Assembly (NCBI RefSeq): GCF_001552555.1 | Contig: NZ_BCRK01000022.1 | Span: 1 to 51,032, forward strand | Reading direction: 5' to 3' | From: Nocardiopsis trehalosi NBRC 14201 | Lineage (GTDB): Bacteria > Actinomycetota > Actinomycetes > Streptosporangiales > Streptosporangiaceae | Length of the DNA: 51,032 bases | Shown: positions 24,699-33,052 of the stretch, in pieces | How the letters are laid out: each line of letters opens with the position of its first letter | Position numbering within the stretch: position 1 is the first letter of the stretch | Made by a program: the position numbers and the translations under genes | The notes under the pieces: model-generated | Database searches by the model: none | Told to the model about the DNA's origin: nothing | What the model saw: the letters and a program-made list of their open reading frames with translations, nothing else

Positions 24699-27185
24699 AT
24701 GGCCCGTACTACGTCCCCACCGCCTCCCGAGGACCTCGCCGAGAAGATCATCGACATCGATGTCTCCGAGGAGATGCGCGGCAGCTTCCTGGAGTACGCC
24801 TACTCGGTGATCTACCAGCGCGCCCTGCCGGACGCCCGCGACGGGATGAAGCCGGTGCAGCGGCGCATCCTGTACCAGATGAACGAGATGGGCCTGCGGC
24901 CCGACCGCGGGCACGTCAAGTGCGCCCGCGTCGTGGGCGAGGTGATGGGCAAGCTGCACCCGCACGGCGACACGGCCATCTACGACGCCCTGGTGCGCAT
25001 GAGCCAGTCCTTCGCCATGCGGGTGCCGCTGGTCGACGGGCACGGCAACTTCGGCTCGCTGGGCGGCGACGACGCCCCGGCCGCCATGCGCTACACCGAG
25101 GCCCGCCTCGACCGCGCCGCGCAGCTGCTGGTGGAGTCCATCGACGAGGACGTCGTGAACTTCCGGCCCAACTACGACGGCCAGGAGACCGAGCCCGAGG
25201 TCCTGCCGGCGGCGTTCCCCAACCTGCTGGTCAACGGGGCGTCCGGCATCGCGGTCGGCATGGCCACCAACATGGCCCCGCACAACCTGGGCGAGGTCAT
25301 CGCGGCGGCGCGGCACCTGATCGCGCACCCCGACGCCACGCTGGACGACCTGATGGAGTTCGTCCCGGGCCCCGACCTGCCCACGGGCGGCACCATCGCC
25401 GGCCTCGACGGCATCCGCGACGCCTACACCCGCGGCCGCGGGACCTTCCGCACCCGCGCCACCGTGGCGATCGAGCGCATCTCGCCGCGCCGCACCGGGC
25501 TGGTCGTCACCGAGCTGCCCTACAGCGTCGGCCCCGAGAAGGTCATCGCCCGCATCAAGGAGCTGGTCCAGGCCAAGAAGCTCCAGGGCATCTCCGACCT
25601 GAAGGACCTCACCGACCGCACCCAGGGCCTGCGGCTGGTCATCGAGCTGAAGAACGGGTTCAACCCCGAGGCGGTGCTGGAGGAGCTGTACCGCCTGACG
25701 CCGATGGAGGAGACCTTCGGCATCAACAACGTGGCCCTCGTCGACGGCCAGCCGCAGACGCTGGGCCTGCGCGAGCTGCTGCGGGTCTTCGTGGACCACC
25801 GGCTGGACGTCGTGCGGCGCCGCAGCGAGTTCCGCCGCACCAAGCGCGAGGAGCGGCTGCACCTGGTCGCCGGCCTGCTGGTGGCGCTGCTCAACATCGA
25901 CCAGGTCATCGCGCTCATCCGCGAGTCCGAGGACACCGCGCAGGCGCGCGAGCGGCTGATGGCGACGTTCGAGCTGTCCGACACCCAGGCCCGCTACATC
26001 CTGGACACCCCGCTGCGGCGGCTCACCAAGTTCGACCGCCTGGAGCTGGAGACCGAGCGCGACCGGCTCACCGCGGAGGTCGCCGAGCTCACCGCCATCC
26101 TGGAGTCCGACACCAAGCTGCGCCGGCTGGTCTCCAGCGAACTGGCCGCCGTGTCCAAGGAGTACGCCACCCCGCGCCGCACCGTGCTGCGCGAGGCCGG
26201 CGGCGCCACCCGCAACGCCGTCATCCCGCTGGAGATGCAGGACGCCCCCTGCCACGTCCTGCTCAGCTCCAGCGGCCTGCTCGGCCGCAGCACCGGCGCC
26301 GCGGTGCCGCGCATGTACGAGGGCCTGCGCACCCAGCACGACGCCGTCGCGGTGTCCGTCCCCGCCAGCTCGCGGTCCGACATCGGCCTGATCACCGACC
26401 TCGGCCGGGTCATCCGGGTGCCGGTGGTGGAGCTGCCCGAACTGCCCGACGACAGCGAGGACACCCCGCCGATGAGCGCGGGGCTGCCGATCACCGAGTT
26501 CGTGGAACTGGACGGCGACGAGCGGGTGGTGTCGGTGGCCGCCCTCGACAACGACGGCCCGGGCATCGCCGTCGGCACGGCGCAGGGCGTGGTCAAGCGC
26601 GTGGGCTCCGACGCCCCGCCCAACAAGGACGACTTCGAGATCATCAACCTCAAGGACGGCGACCGGGTCGTGGGCGCCGCCCAGCTGTCCACCGGCGAGG
26701 AGGACCTCGTCTTCATCACCTCCGAGGCGCAGCTGCTGCGGTTCCCGGCCTCCGCTGTCCGCCCGCAGGGCCGGCCCGCCGGCGGCGTGGCCGGGGTGCG
26801 GCTGCCCGAGGGGGCGCGCGTGCTCTGGTTCGGCGCGGTGCCGCTGCCCGAGGACTCCGTGGTGGTCACGGTCGCGGCGGCCACGTCGGCGCTGCCCGGC
26901 ACCGGGGGCGGCTCCGCCAAGGTCACCCCGTTCGAGGTCTACCCCGCCAAGGGGCGGGCCACCGGCGGCGTCCGCTGCCACCGCTTCCTCAAGGGCGAGG
27001 ACGCGCTCCAGCTCGCCTGGATCGGCCGGGCGCCGGCCCGCGCCAACCGGGCCGACGGCAAGCCGGTGCGGCTGCCCGACCTCGACCAGCGCCGCGACGG
27101 GTCCGGCGAGCCGCTGCCGCGCGCCATCACCATCGTCGGCAGCGGGCGCACCGACAGCGGTATCGCCCCGCCCGGGTCCGCCTGA
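24699..27185 (+). CDS. parC: DNA topoisomerase IV subunit A (ParC-type; GyrA family)
   Basis: 828 aa. The breakage-reunion domain shows [19 protein letters not shown], the quinolone-region segment [17 protein letters not shown] (Thr92 at the GyrA Ser83 position, Asp96 at Asp87), and the catalytic Tyr132 in [12 protein letters not shown]. Beta-propeller repeats follow from about residue 500. I do not find the gyrase-specific GyrA box (QRRGGKG) in the C-terminal domain, which favours topoisomerase IV (decatenation). A parE-type gene lies 1.7 kb downstream in opposite orientation, and hrdB is nearby, as in Streptomyces. A strong hairpin follows the stop codon. Confidence 0.88.
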   Translation: MARTTSPPPPEDLAEKIIDIDVSEEMRGSFLEYAYSVIYQRALPDARDGMKPVQRRILYQMNEMGLRPDRGHVKCARVVGEVMGKLHPHGDTAIYDALVRMSQSFAMRVPLVDGHGNFGSLGGDDAPAAMRYTEARLDRAAQLLVESIDEDVVNFRPNYDGQETEPEVLPAAFPNLLVNGASGIAVGMATNMAPHNLGEVIAAARHLIAHPDATLDDLMEFVPGPDLPTGGTIAGLDGIRDAYTRGRGTFRTRATVAIERISPRRTGLVVTELPYSVGPEKVIARIKELVQAKKLQGISDLKDLTDRTQGLRLVIELKNGFNPEAVLEELYRLTPMEETFGINNVALVDGQPQTLGLRELLRVFVDHRLDVVRRRSEFRRTKREERLHLVAGLLVALLNIDQVIALIRESEDTAQARERLMATFELSDTQARYILDTPLRRLTKFDRLELETERDRLTAEVAELTAILESDTKLRRLVSSELAAVSKEYATPRRTVLREAGGATRNAVIPLEMQDAPCHVLLSSSGLLGRSTGAAVPRMYEGLRTQHDAVAVSVPASSRSDIGLITDLGRVIRVPVVELPELPDDSEDTPPMSAGLPITEFVELDGDERVVSVAALDNDGPGIAVGTAQGVVKRVGSDAPPNKDDFEIINLKDGDRVVGAAQLSTGEEDLVFITSEAQLLRFPASAVRPQGRPAGGVAGVRLPEGARVLWFGAVPLPEDSVVVTVAAATSALPGTGGGSAKVTPFEVYPAKGRATGGVRCHRFLKGEDALQLAWIGRAPARANRADGKPVRLPDLDQRRDGSGEPLPRAITIVGSGRTDSGIAPPGSA

Positions 27186-27191
27186 GGCCGC

Positions 27192-27234
27192 CCGTGCGGG
27201 GCGGTGCGGCACCCGGCCGCACCGCCCCGCACGG
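27192..27234 (+). terminator. 19-bp perfect hairpin after parC
   Basis: Arms 27192-27210 and 27216-27234 are exact reverse complements with loop ACCCG, starting 6 nt after the parC stop. It is among the strongest stems in the window. Confidence 0.85.
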
Positions 27235-27307
27235 CGTCCGCCGCCGCCGTGCGGTGGGAATACGGCGCCCCCGGTCGCGGTTGACATGCCCGACGAAGGG
27301 AGTGCCC

Positions 27308-27634
27308 GTGAAGGAGACGACCTACGAGACCTACGCCCGCGGCCGCATGTACTTCGACCTCGGCGACCCCATAGGCGCCGCCCGCATCCTGGCGCCGCTC
27401 GCCGACGAGCAGCCCGAGAGCCGGTCGGTCCTGGAACTGCTGGGCCGCGCCTACTTCCACTCCGCGCAGCTCGGCAAGGCCGAGGACACCTTCCGCCGGA
27501 TCATCGAGCTCGACCCCTGCGACAGCTGGGCGCACATCGCGCTCGCCCGCTCCCTCGAACGGCAGAGCCGCGATGACGAGGCCGCCCCGCACCGGCGCAT
27601 GCACGCCGCCATGTCGGGCGGCTCCCTCGACTGA
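27308..27634 (+). CDS. tetratricopeptide repeat protein
   Basis: 108 aa from GTG 27308, with GAAGGGA six bases upstream (GTG 27302 is too close to it). The protein holds about two and a half TPR units: [39 protein letters not shown] and [19 protein letters not shown]. It is probably a soluble protein-protein interaction module. No partner is evident. It lies between two strong hairpins, so it is transcribed alone. Confidence 0.82.
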   Translation: MKETTYETYARGRMYFDLGDPIGAARILAPLADEQPESRSVLELLGRAYFHSAQLGKAEDTFRRIIELDPCDSWAHIALARSLERQSRDDEAAPHRRMHAAMSGGSLD

Positions 27635-27656
27635 CGGAGCGCCTCCCCGCGCCGTG

Positions 27657-27690
27657 CGACGGGCCCGCCCCACCGGGGGCGGGCCCGTCG
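27657..27690 (+). terminator. 15-bp perfect hairpin after the TPR gene
   Basis: CGACGGGCCCGCCCC, loop ACCG, then the exact reverse complement. It ends immediately before the palindrome GCGTATACGC (27691-27700), which holds the next promoter. Confidence 0.85.
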
Positions 27691-27695
27691 GCGTA

Positions 27696-27701
27696 TACGC
27701 T
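27696..27701 (+). promoter_or_regulatory. -10 box TACGCT, 7 nt before ATG (leaderless layout)
   Basis: It is part of the 10-bp palindrome GCGTATACGC. Seven bases separate it from ATG 27709, and no Shine-Dalgarno sequence is present. Confidence 0.6.
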
Positions 27702-27708
27702 GCCGGTC

Positions 27709-28857
27709 ATGACCGTTCCGCGCGACCCGTCCCCCGCGCCCGACCCCGCCCGCCCCGGCGCGGGCGTCGACCGCTCCTGCGCCCGCACCCGCGCCTGGGC
27801 CGACGAGGCCGTGCGCAGGGTCGTCGCCGACGCCAACCGGTCGGCCGACACCCACCTGCACGCGTTCCCGCTGCCGCCGGAGTGGGGCATCGACCTCTAC
27901 CTCAAGGACGAGTCGGTCCACCCCACGGGCAGCCTGAAGCACCGGCTGGCGCGGTCGCTGTTCCTCTACGCCCTGGCCAACGGGTGGATCACCGAGGGCA
28001 CCACCATCGTGGAGGCCAGCTCGGGGTCGACCGCCGTCTCCGAGGCGTACTTCGCCCGGCTGATCGGGCTGGACTTCGTCACCGTGGTGCCCCGCTCCAC
28101 CAGCCCCGAGAAGATCGCGCTGATCGAGCGCTACGGCGGGAGCTGCCACTACGTCGACGTCCCGGCCGAGATGTACACCGAGGCGGAGCGGCTCGCGGCC
28201 GAGACCGGCGGCCACTACATGGACCAGTTCACCTACGCCGAGCGCGCCACGGACTGGCGGGGGAACAACAACATCGCCGAGTCGGTGTTCGAGCAGCTCG
28301 CCATGGAGCGCCACCCCGTGCCCGAGTGGATCGTGGTGGGCGCCGGCACCGGGGGCACCTCGGCCACCATCGGCCGCTACATCCGCTACCGCCGGCACCA
28401 CACCCGGCTGGCGGTGGTCGACCCGGAGAACTCCGCGTTCTTCCCCGGCTGGGTCACCGGCGCCCCCGACTACGCCACCGGCATGCCGTCGCGCATCGAG
28501 GGCATCGGGCGGCCGCGCATGGAGCCCAGCTTCGTGCCGTCGGTCATCGACCTGATGATCCCGGTGCCCGACGCCGCCAGCATCGCCGCGATGCGCCACC
28601 TCGACGCCGTCACCGGGCGCTGCGCGGGCGGCTCCACCGGCACCAACCTGTGGGGGGTGTGGCAGCTCGTCGCGCGGTTGCTGGCGGAGGGCCGCCGGGG
28701 CAGCGTGGTCACCCTCATCTGCGACGGCGGCGAGCGCTACCGGCACAGCTACTACGACGACGCCTGGGTGGCCGCGCGCGGGCTCGACCCGGCGCCCTAC
28801 ACCGCCGCGATCGAGCGGTTCCTGGCCACGGGCCGCTGGGAGCCGCCGCGGGGGTGA
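27709..28857 (+). CDS. cds1: PLP-dependent cysteine synthase/desulfhydrase family protein (Cds1-like)
   Basis: 382 aa, fold type II PLP enzyme. The Schiff-base Lys lies in [15 protein letters not shown]. Substrate and phosphate loops are [15 protein letters not shown] and [15 protein letters not shown]. The long N and C termini and [12 protein letters not shown] resemble the actinobacterial Cds1 family (Rv3684), which breaks down L-cysteine to sulfide, pyruvate and ammonia. Cysteine synthase activity cannot be excluded. The start is ATG 27709, probably leaderless. The stop codon sits in the centre of a 13-bp hairpin shared with convergent parE. Confidence 0.82.
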   Translation: MTVPRDPSPAPDPARPGAGVDRSCARTRAWADEAVRRVVADANRSADTHLHAFPLPPEWGIDLYLKDESVHPTGSLKHRLARSLFLYALANGWITEGTTIVEASSGSTAVSEAYFARLIGLDFVTVVPRSTSPEKIALIERYGGSCHYVDVPAEMYTEAERLAAETGGHYMDQFTYAERATDWRGNNNIAESVFEQLAMERHPVPEWIVVGAGTGGTSATIGRYIRYRRHHTRLAVVDPENSAFFPGWVTGAPDYATGMPSRIEGIGRPRMEPSFVPSVIDLMIPVPDAASIAAMRHLDAVTGRCAGGSTGTNLWGVWQLVARLLAEGRRGSVVTLICDGGERYRHSYYDDAWVAARGLDPAPYTAAIERFLATGRWEPPRG

Positions 28858-28869
28858 CCCCCGCGGCGG
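28843..28869. terminator. 13-bp hairpin wrapped round the cds1 stop codon
   Basis: CCGCCGCGGGGGT (28843-28855) and ACCCCCGCGGCGG (28857-28869) flank a single base. The TGA stop (28855-28857) is at the apex. It lies between convergent cds1 and parE and can act on both strands. Confidence 0.75.
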
Positions 28870-28878
28870 GCGCGCCCG

Positions 28879-30984
28879 TCAGGTGTCGATGCGGGCGAGG
28901 TCCAGCTCCTGGGCGCCCTGCGCGATGAACTCGCGGCGCGGCGCGACCTCGTTGCCCATGAGCAGGTCGAACACCTTCGCGGCCTCCTCGGCGTGTTCGA
29001 CCCGGATGCGGCGCAGCGTGCGGAAGCGGGGGTCCATGGTGGTCTCGGCCAGCTGGTCGGCGTCCATCTCGCCCAGGCCCTTGTACCGCTGGACCGGCTC
29101 CTTCCAGCTCAGACCCTTCTTCTCCAGCTCCAGCAGCTTCCGCCGCAGCTCCGCGTCGCTGTACGTGTAGACGTAGCGGTCCTCGGGCTTGGCGCCGCGC
29201 TTGCGGCGGACGTTGGTCAGCTCGATGCGGTGCAGCGGCGGCACCGCGGCGTAGACCCGGCCGGCCTCCAGCATCGGGCGCATGTACCGGTAGAACAGCG
29301 TGAGCAGCAGGCAGCGGATGTGCGCGCCGTCCACGTCGGCGTCGGCCATGAGGATGACCCGGCCGTAGCGGGCGGCGTCGATGTCGAACGTGCGGCCCGA
29401 CCCGGCGCCGATGACCTGGAGGATCGCCGCGCACTCGGCGTTCTTCAGCATGTCGGCGACCGACGACTTCTGCACGTTGAGGATCTTGCCGCGGATGGGC
29501 AGCAGCGCCTGGAACTCGGAGTCGCGGGCGAGCTTGGCGGTGCCCAGGGCGGAGTCGCCCTCGACGATGAACAGCTCGCTGCGCTCCAGCCCCTCGCTGC
29601 GGCAGTCGACCAGCTTCGCGGGCAGCGCCGAGCTCTCCAGCGCGTTCTTGCGGCGCTGGGTCTCGCGCTGCTGGCGGGCGGCCAGGCGCGCCTTGGCGGC
29701 GTTGGCGATCTTCTCCAGGACGCCGCGGGCCGTCTGCTTCTCGGCCCGCTTGGTGGAGGTGAGGAACGTCCGCAGCTCCTTGCCGACCACCTGCGACACG
29801 ATGCGCGAGGCCGCCGAGGTGCCGAGGATCTCCTTGGTCTGCCCCTCGAACTGCGGCTCGGGCAGCCGGACCGTGACCACGGCGGTGAGCCCTTCGAGGA
29901 CGTCCTCCTTGGTCACCGGGTCGTCGCTGGCCTTGAGCAGCTTGGTGGTGCGGAGCTGGTCGTTGACCACCCGCACCAGGGCGCGCTCGAACCCGGCGAG
30001 GTGGGTGCCGCCCTTGGGGGTGGCGATGACGTTCACGAACGACCGCACCGTGGTGTCGTAGCCGGAGCCCCAGCGCAGCGCGACGTCGACCTCCAGCCGG
30101 CGCTCGACGTCGGTGGGGGTCATGTGCCCCTGCTCGTCGAGCACCGGGACGGTCTCGGTGAAGTGGCCGGTGCCCTGGATGCGCAGGACCTCGTTGAGCG
30201 GGGCGTCGGGCGCCAGGTAGGAGCAGAACTCGCCGATGCCGCCGTCGAAGCGGAACTCCTCCTCGTAGGGGGGTTCGCCCTCGGGGCGCTCGTCGCGCAC
30301 GGAGATCGTCAGGCCGGGGATCAGGAACGCGGTCTGGCGGGCGCGGTCGAGCAGCGACGCCCGGGTGATGTCGGCGTCCTTGAGGAAGATCTGCCGGTCG
30401 GGCCAGAACCGGACGCGCGCGCCCGTGACCTTCTTGGCGACCCGGCGGACCTCGTCGAGACCGGTGCGCGGGGTGAAGTCGGCGTCGGGCCCGGCGCCGG
30501 CGAACCGGCCGGGGATGCCGCGCTTGAAGCTGGCCGCGTGCGTGCGGCCCTGCCGGTCGACCTCGACGTCCAGGCGCGCCGACAGCGCGTTGACCACGGA
30601 CGCGCCCACGCCGTGCAGGCCGCCCGAGGCGGTGTAGGAGCCGGTGCCGAACTTGCCGCCGGCGTGCAGCTTGGTCATGACCAGCTCGACGCCCGACAGC
30701 CCCGACTTCGGCTCGACGTCGACCGGGATGCCGCGCCCGTTGTCGCGGACCTCGACCGAGCCGTCGGCGTACAGCACGACGTCGATGCGGGTGCAGAAGC
30801 CGGCCAGCGCCTCGTCCACCGAGTTGTCGATGATCTCCCACATGCAGTGGGTGAGCCCGCGGCTGTCGGTCGACCCGATGTACATGCCGGGACGCTTGCG
30901 GACCGCCTCCAGCCCTTCGAGGACCGAGAGATGCCGCGCGGAGTATTCCTCGGGCTCGTTGACGGCGGCGGTGAGGGCGGTCAC
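28879..30984 (-). CDS. parE: DNA topoisomerase IV subunit B (ParE-type; GyrB family)
   Basis: 701 aa from GTG 30984, with AGGAGA 8 nt upstream. A frame open to 31029 adds an unlikely N terminus. The GHKL ATPase site shows Glu50 and Asn54 in WEIIDNSVDEALAG, Asp81 in RDNGRGIPVD, and GGLHGVGASVVNALS. The Toprim domain shows FIVEGDSALG, LPIRGKILNV and MADADVDGAHIRCLLL. The enzyme pairs with ParC to separate linked chromosomes. It is the second type II topoisomerase set if gyrAB lies elsewhere (inference). It is convergent with cds1 and divergent from the DUF7455 gene. Confidence 0.88.
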   Translation of the reverse strand: MTALTAAVNEPEEYSARHLSVLEGLEAVRKRPGMYIGSTDSRGLTHCMWEIIDNSVDEALAGFCTRIDVVLYADGSVEVRDNGRGIPVDVEPKSGLSGVELVMTKLHAGGKFGTGSYTASGGLHGVGASVVNALSARLDVEVDRQGRTHAASFKRGIPGRFAGAGPDADFTPRTGLDEVRRVAKKVTGARVRFWPDRQIFLKDADITRASLLDRARQTAFLIPGLTISVRDERPEGEPPYEEEFRFDGGIGEFCSYLAPDAPLNEVLRIQGTGHFTETVPVLDEQGHMTPTDVERRLEVDVALRWGSGYDTTVRSFVNVIATPKGGTHLAGFERALVRVVNDQLRTTKLLKASDDPVTKEDVLEGLTAVVTVRLPEPQFEGQTKEILGTSAASRIVSQVVGKELRTFLTSTKRAEKQTARGVLEKIANAAKARLAARQQRETQRRKNALESSALPAKLVDCRSEGLERSELFIVEGDSALGTAKLARDSEFQALLPIRGKILNVQKSSVADMLKNAECAAILQVIGAGSGRTFDIDAARYGRVILMADADVDGAHIRCLLLTLFYRYMRPMLEAGRVYAAVPPLHRIELTNVRRKRGAKPEDRYVYTYSDAELRRKLLELEKKGLSWKEPVQRYKGLGEMDADQLAETTMDPRFRTLRRIRVEHAEEAAKVFDLLMGNEVAPRREFIAQGAQELDLARIDT

Positions 30985-31427
30985 GTGGGGTTCTCCTGCT
31001 TCGGGGTACCGGGCGCCCGCGGGCCCCATGGCGGAGCGGGCGCGGGGCGCGGGGACGGACAGGGGCGGGCACGGCGCTGGCTACTCTGGCTCACGGGTGT
31101 GACAGGAATTCCTCCCTGCGCCGGGCGGCCGGGGTCCCGCGGCGCCGCGCCGAGGGGGTGCCGGCGGGCCGCGCGCGGCTCGGCCGGCCGCAGCGGGGCG
31201 GCCGCTCGCATCTGCGGGCGCGTGCGGTTCGAGCCATCGTACGCACCACGCGCGACACTACCACCTCCGCCCCGGCCCGCCCGGCGCGTCCCCGCCGGGC
31301 CGGTAGCCCGGCGTGTCACCGGGTATGACTCCCTTCGGACCCCCTTTTCGTCCGATCGGCAGCGACCGGAACCCACCCGCCCGGGAGACCCGCGTCACAA
31401 AAGCGCTGATTCCGCTGTCGGCGTACA

Positions 31428-31451
31428 GAGGAGCTGGTTGGGAAGCTCCTC
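31428..31451. promoter_or_regulatory. 8-bp inverted repeat GAGGAGCT / AGCTCCTC in the DUF7455 promoter
   Basis: Perfect arms 31428-31435 and 31444-31451 with an 8-nt centre GGTTGGGA. It covers the -35 area of the TTAGAT -10 candidate at 31458. It is a candidate operator. Confidence 0.5.
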
Positions 31452-31457
31452 GTCCGG

Positions 31458-31463
31458 TTAGAT
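31458..31463 (+). promoter_or_regulatory. candidate -10 box TTAGAT for the DUF7455 gene
   Basis: It would give a leader of about 35 nt with AGGAAGG before the GTG start. The -35 is poor (TGGTTG at 17-nt spacing). Confidence 0.4.
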
Positions 31464-31504
31464 GTTGTGCTGAGTGACTAACGCCGAGCATTGAGGAAGG
31501 CGAA

Positions 31505-31738
31505 GTGACTGGAACCCTTGCCCCCACCCAGCCGCTCACGGCTGCAGACCGTTGCGACCGTTGCGGTGCGCAGGCGTACGTCCGAGTGGTCCTGAACTCC
31601 GGCGGCGAGCTGCTGTTCTGCGCTCACCACATGCGGAAGCACGACGACTCCCTCCGGAAGGTGGCGTCCGACATCCAGGACGAGACGGACCGTCTCAAGT
31701 CGACCCCGGCCACGGCGTCGTCCGAAGACGAGCGTTAG
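31505..31738 (+). CDS. DUF7455 small zinc-ribbon-like protein
   Basis: 77 aa from GTG 31505, with AGGAAGG 4 nt upstream. A probable metal site is formed by CDRCGAQAY and LLFCAHHMRKH (Cys-Cys/Cys-His). The central beta hairpin is VRVVLNSGGELLF, and the C terminus is charged and probably disordered. The family is highly conserved in actinobacteria and typically sits near hrdB. Function is unknown. Confidence 0.85.
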   Translation: MTGTLAPTQPLTAADRCDRCGAQAYVRVVLNSGGELLFCAHHMRKHDDSLRKVASDIQDETDRLKSTPATASSEDER

Positions 31739-31760
31739 GTCATCTAGCAAGAAGGACGTC

Positions 31761-31794
31761 CGGCGGCGGTCCCCCAACCGGGGGGCCGCCGCCG
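31761..31794 (+). terminator. 15-bp hairpin after the DUF7455 gene
   Basis: Stem with one G:U pair and loop AACC, 22 nt after the stop codon. Confidence 0.8.
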
Positions 31795-31942
31795 ATGTGT
31801 GTGCGGTCCCCGCGTGCGGCCGCGCGCCGCACCGCCGCCGCACCGCCGCACGCGGTGCCCGCCGCGGCGGGGCTCGGCTAGCATCGGGGGCGGCGCGGAA
31901 GCGCTGGTCGGGACGGGTCGCCGCGAACACGAGAGAGGGTCC

Positions 31943-32740
31943 ATGCTCATCCTGCTGCCGCCGTCGGAGGGCAAGGCCGCGGACGGCGCCGGCGCCCCCC
32001 TGGACCTCGGCCGGCTCTCCCTGCCCGAGACCACCGCCGCCCGCGAGGCCGTGCTCGACGCGTTGGAGGCGCTGTGCGCCGGCCCCGAGGACGCCGCGCT
32101 GGCCGTCCTCGGCCTCCCCCGGGGACGGCGCGACGCGCTGGAGCGCGACCGCGCCCTGCGCACCGCTCCCACCCTGCGCTCCGCCGACCTCTACACCGGG
32201 GTCCTCTACGACCACCTGCGGCTGCCCGAACTGCTGGCCGGGCCGGCGGCGGCCGCCACCCGCGCGTCGGTGCTGGTGTTCTCGGGGCTGTGGGGCGCGG
32301 TCGGCCCCGAGGACCCGCTGCCCCCCTACCGGCTGTCCATGGGGGTCCGCCTGCCGCCCCTGGGGCCGCTGGGCGCGTTCTGGCGGGGCCACCTGACCGA
32401 CCTGCTGACCAAGCGCGCCGACGGCGAACTGGTGGTCGACTGCCGGTCGGCGACCTACGCCGCGGCGTTCCGCCCGGCCGGGGCCGCCGCCGGGCGCACC
32501 GTCGCCGTTCGGGTGCTGCGCGAGACAACGGTCGACGGCACCGTGCGGCGCACGGTCGTCAGCCACATGGCCAAGGCCACCCGGGGCGCGATCGCGCACG
32601 CCCTCCTGGCCGGCGGGGCCGACCCGCGCACCCCCGCCGAACTGGCGGCGGCGCTGAACGACCTCGGGCACGCCGCCGAGCTGCGCGCACCGGCGCGCCG
32701 CGGCGTCCCGCACACCCTCGACGTGGTCACCCGCGACTGA
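31943..32740 (+). CDS. yaaA: YaaA family (UPF0246) peroxide stress protein
   Basis: 265 aa from ATG 31943, with GAGAGAGGG upstream. A TAGCAT -10 candidate lies at about 31880. The N terminus MLILLPPSEGKA is the family signature. Other conserved parts are DLYTGVLYDHL, VFSGLWGAVGPEDPLPPYRL and LVVDCRSATYAAAF. E. coli YaaA lowers free iron and limits DNA damage during peroxide stress. It is a single gene between DUF7455 and the convergent hrdB. Confidence 0.88.
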   Translation: MLILLPPSEGKAADGAGAPLDLGRLSLPETTAAREAVLDALEALCAGPEDAALAVLGLPRGRRDALERDRALRTAPTLRSADLYTGVLYDHLRLPELLAGPAAAATRASVLVFSGLWGAVGPEDPLPPYRLSMGVRLPPLGPLGAFWRGHLTDLLTKRADGELVVDCRSATYAAAFRPAGAAAGRTVAVRVLRETTVDGTVRRTVVSHMAKATRGAIAHALLAGGADPRTPAELAAALNDLGHAAELRAPARRGVPHTLDVVTRD

Positions 32741-33052
32741 CCGGACGGTCGGGGACCCGCGCCATGGAACGCTCCCCCGCCCGGAACGGCCCGCGGCGGA
32801 CCGGCCGCCAAACCGGGTAACGAACGCATATCAGCGCTTTATCTCGGCCATACACGGCACGCGGCATGATGCGGGTGTCGGATGAAGAGAGTACGGATAC
32901 CCACCGCCGCCTCGGCGCCCCGCGGGCCTCGCCACACCCCGGGGGACCGCCGTGGCGGCACCCTTCGCGGACACGCTCCGGGCCGGTCCCGCACACAGTG
33001 CGGGGACCGGCCCGGAAGCGGCGTCAGACGCCGCGGCGGCATGCGGCCGCGG
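32741..33052. other. 312-nt gap between convergent yaaA and hrdB
   Basis: It holds the hairpin at 32978-33015 and a relatively AT-rich patch (about 32820-32900). A minus-strand open frame crosses it but has no ribosome-binding site and no recognisable content. No gene is called. Confidence 0.6.
32978..33015 (-). terminator. 17-18-bp hairpin after hrdB
   Basis: CCGGGCCGGTCCCGCAC, loop ACA, and its reverse complement with one extra G. It lies 38 nt beyond the hrdB stop. It may also stop transcripts from yaaA. Confidence 0.85.

Larger units (their letters stand above)
30985..31504. other. 520-nt divergent region between parE and the DUF7455 gene
   Basis: No credible gene. It contains an 8-bp inverted repeat and a TTAGAT box close to the DUF7455 start, and a minus-strand TACGAT (31236-31241) that could be a parE -10. 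The remainder is GC-rich without repeats that I can identify. Confidence 0.55.

Noticed and set aside
24672-27287. Long minus-strand open frame opposite parC
   Set aside because: Antisense shadow; parC has complete topoisomerase motifs.
32727-32996. Minus-strand small gene between yaaA and hrdB
   Set aside because: No ribosome-binding site, overlaps the hrdB terminator stem, and has no family resemblance.
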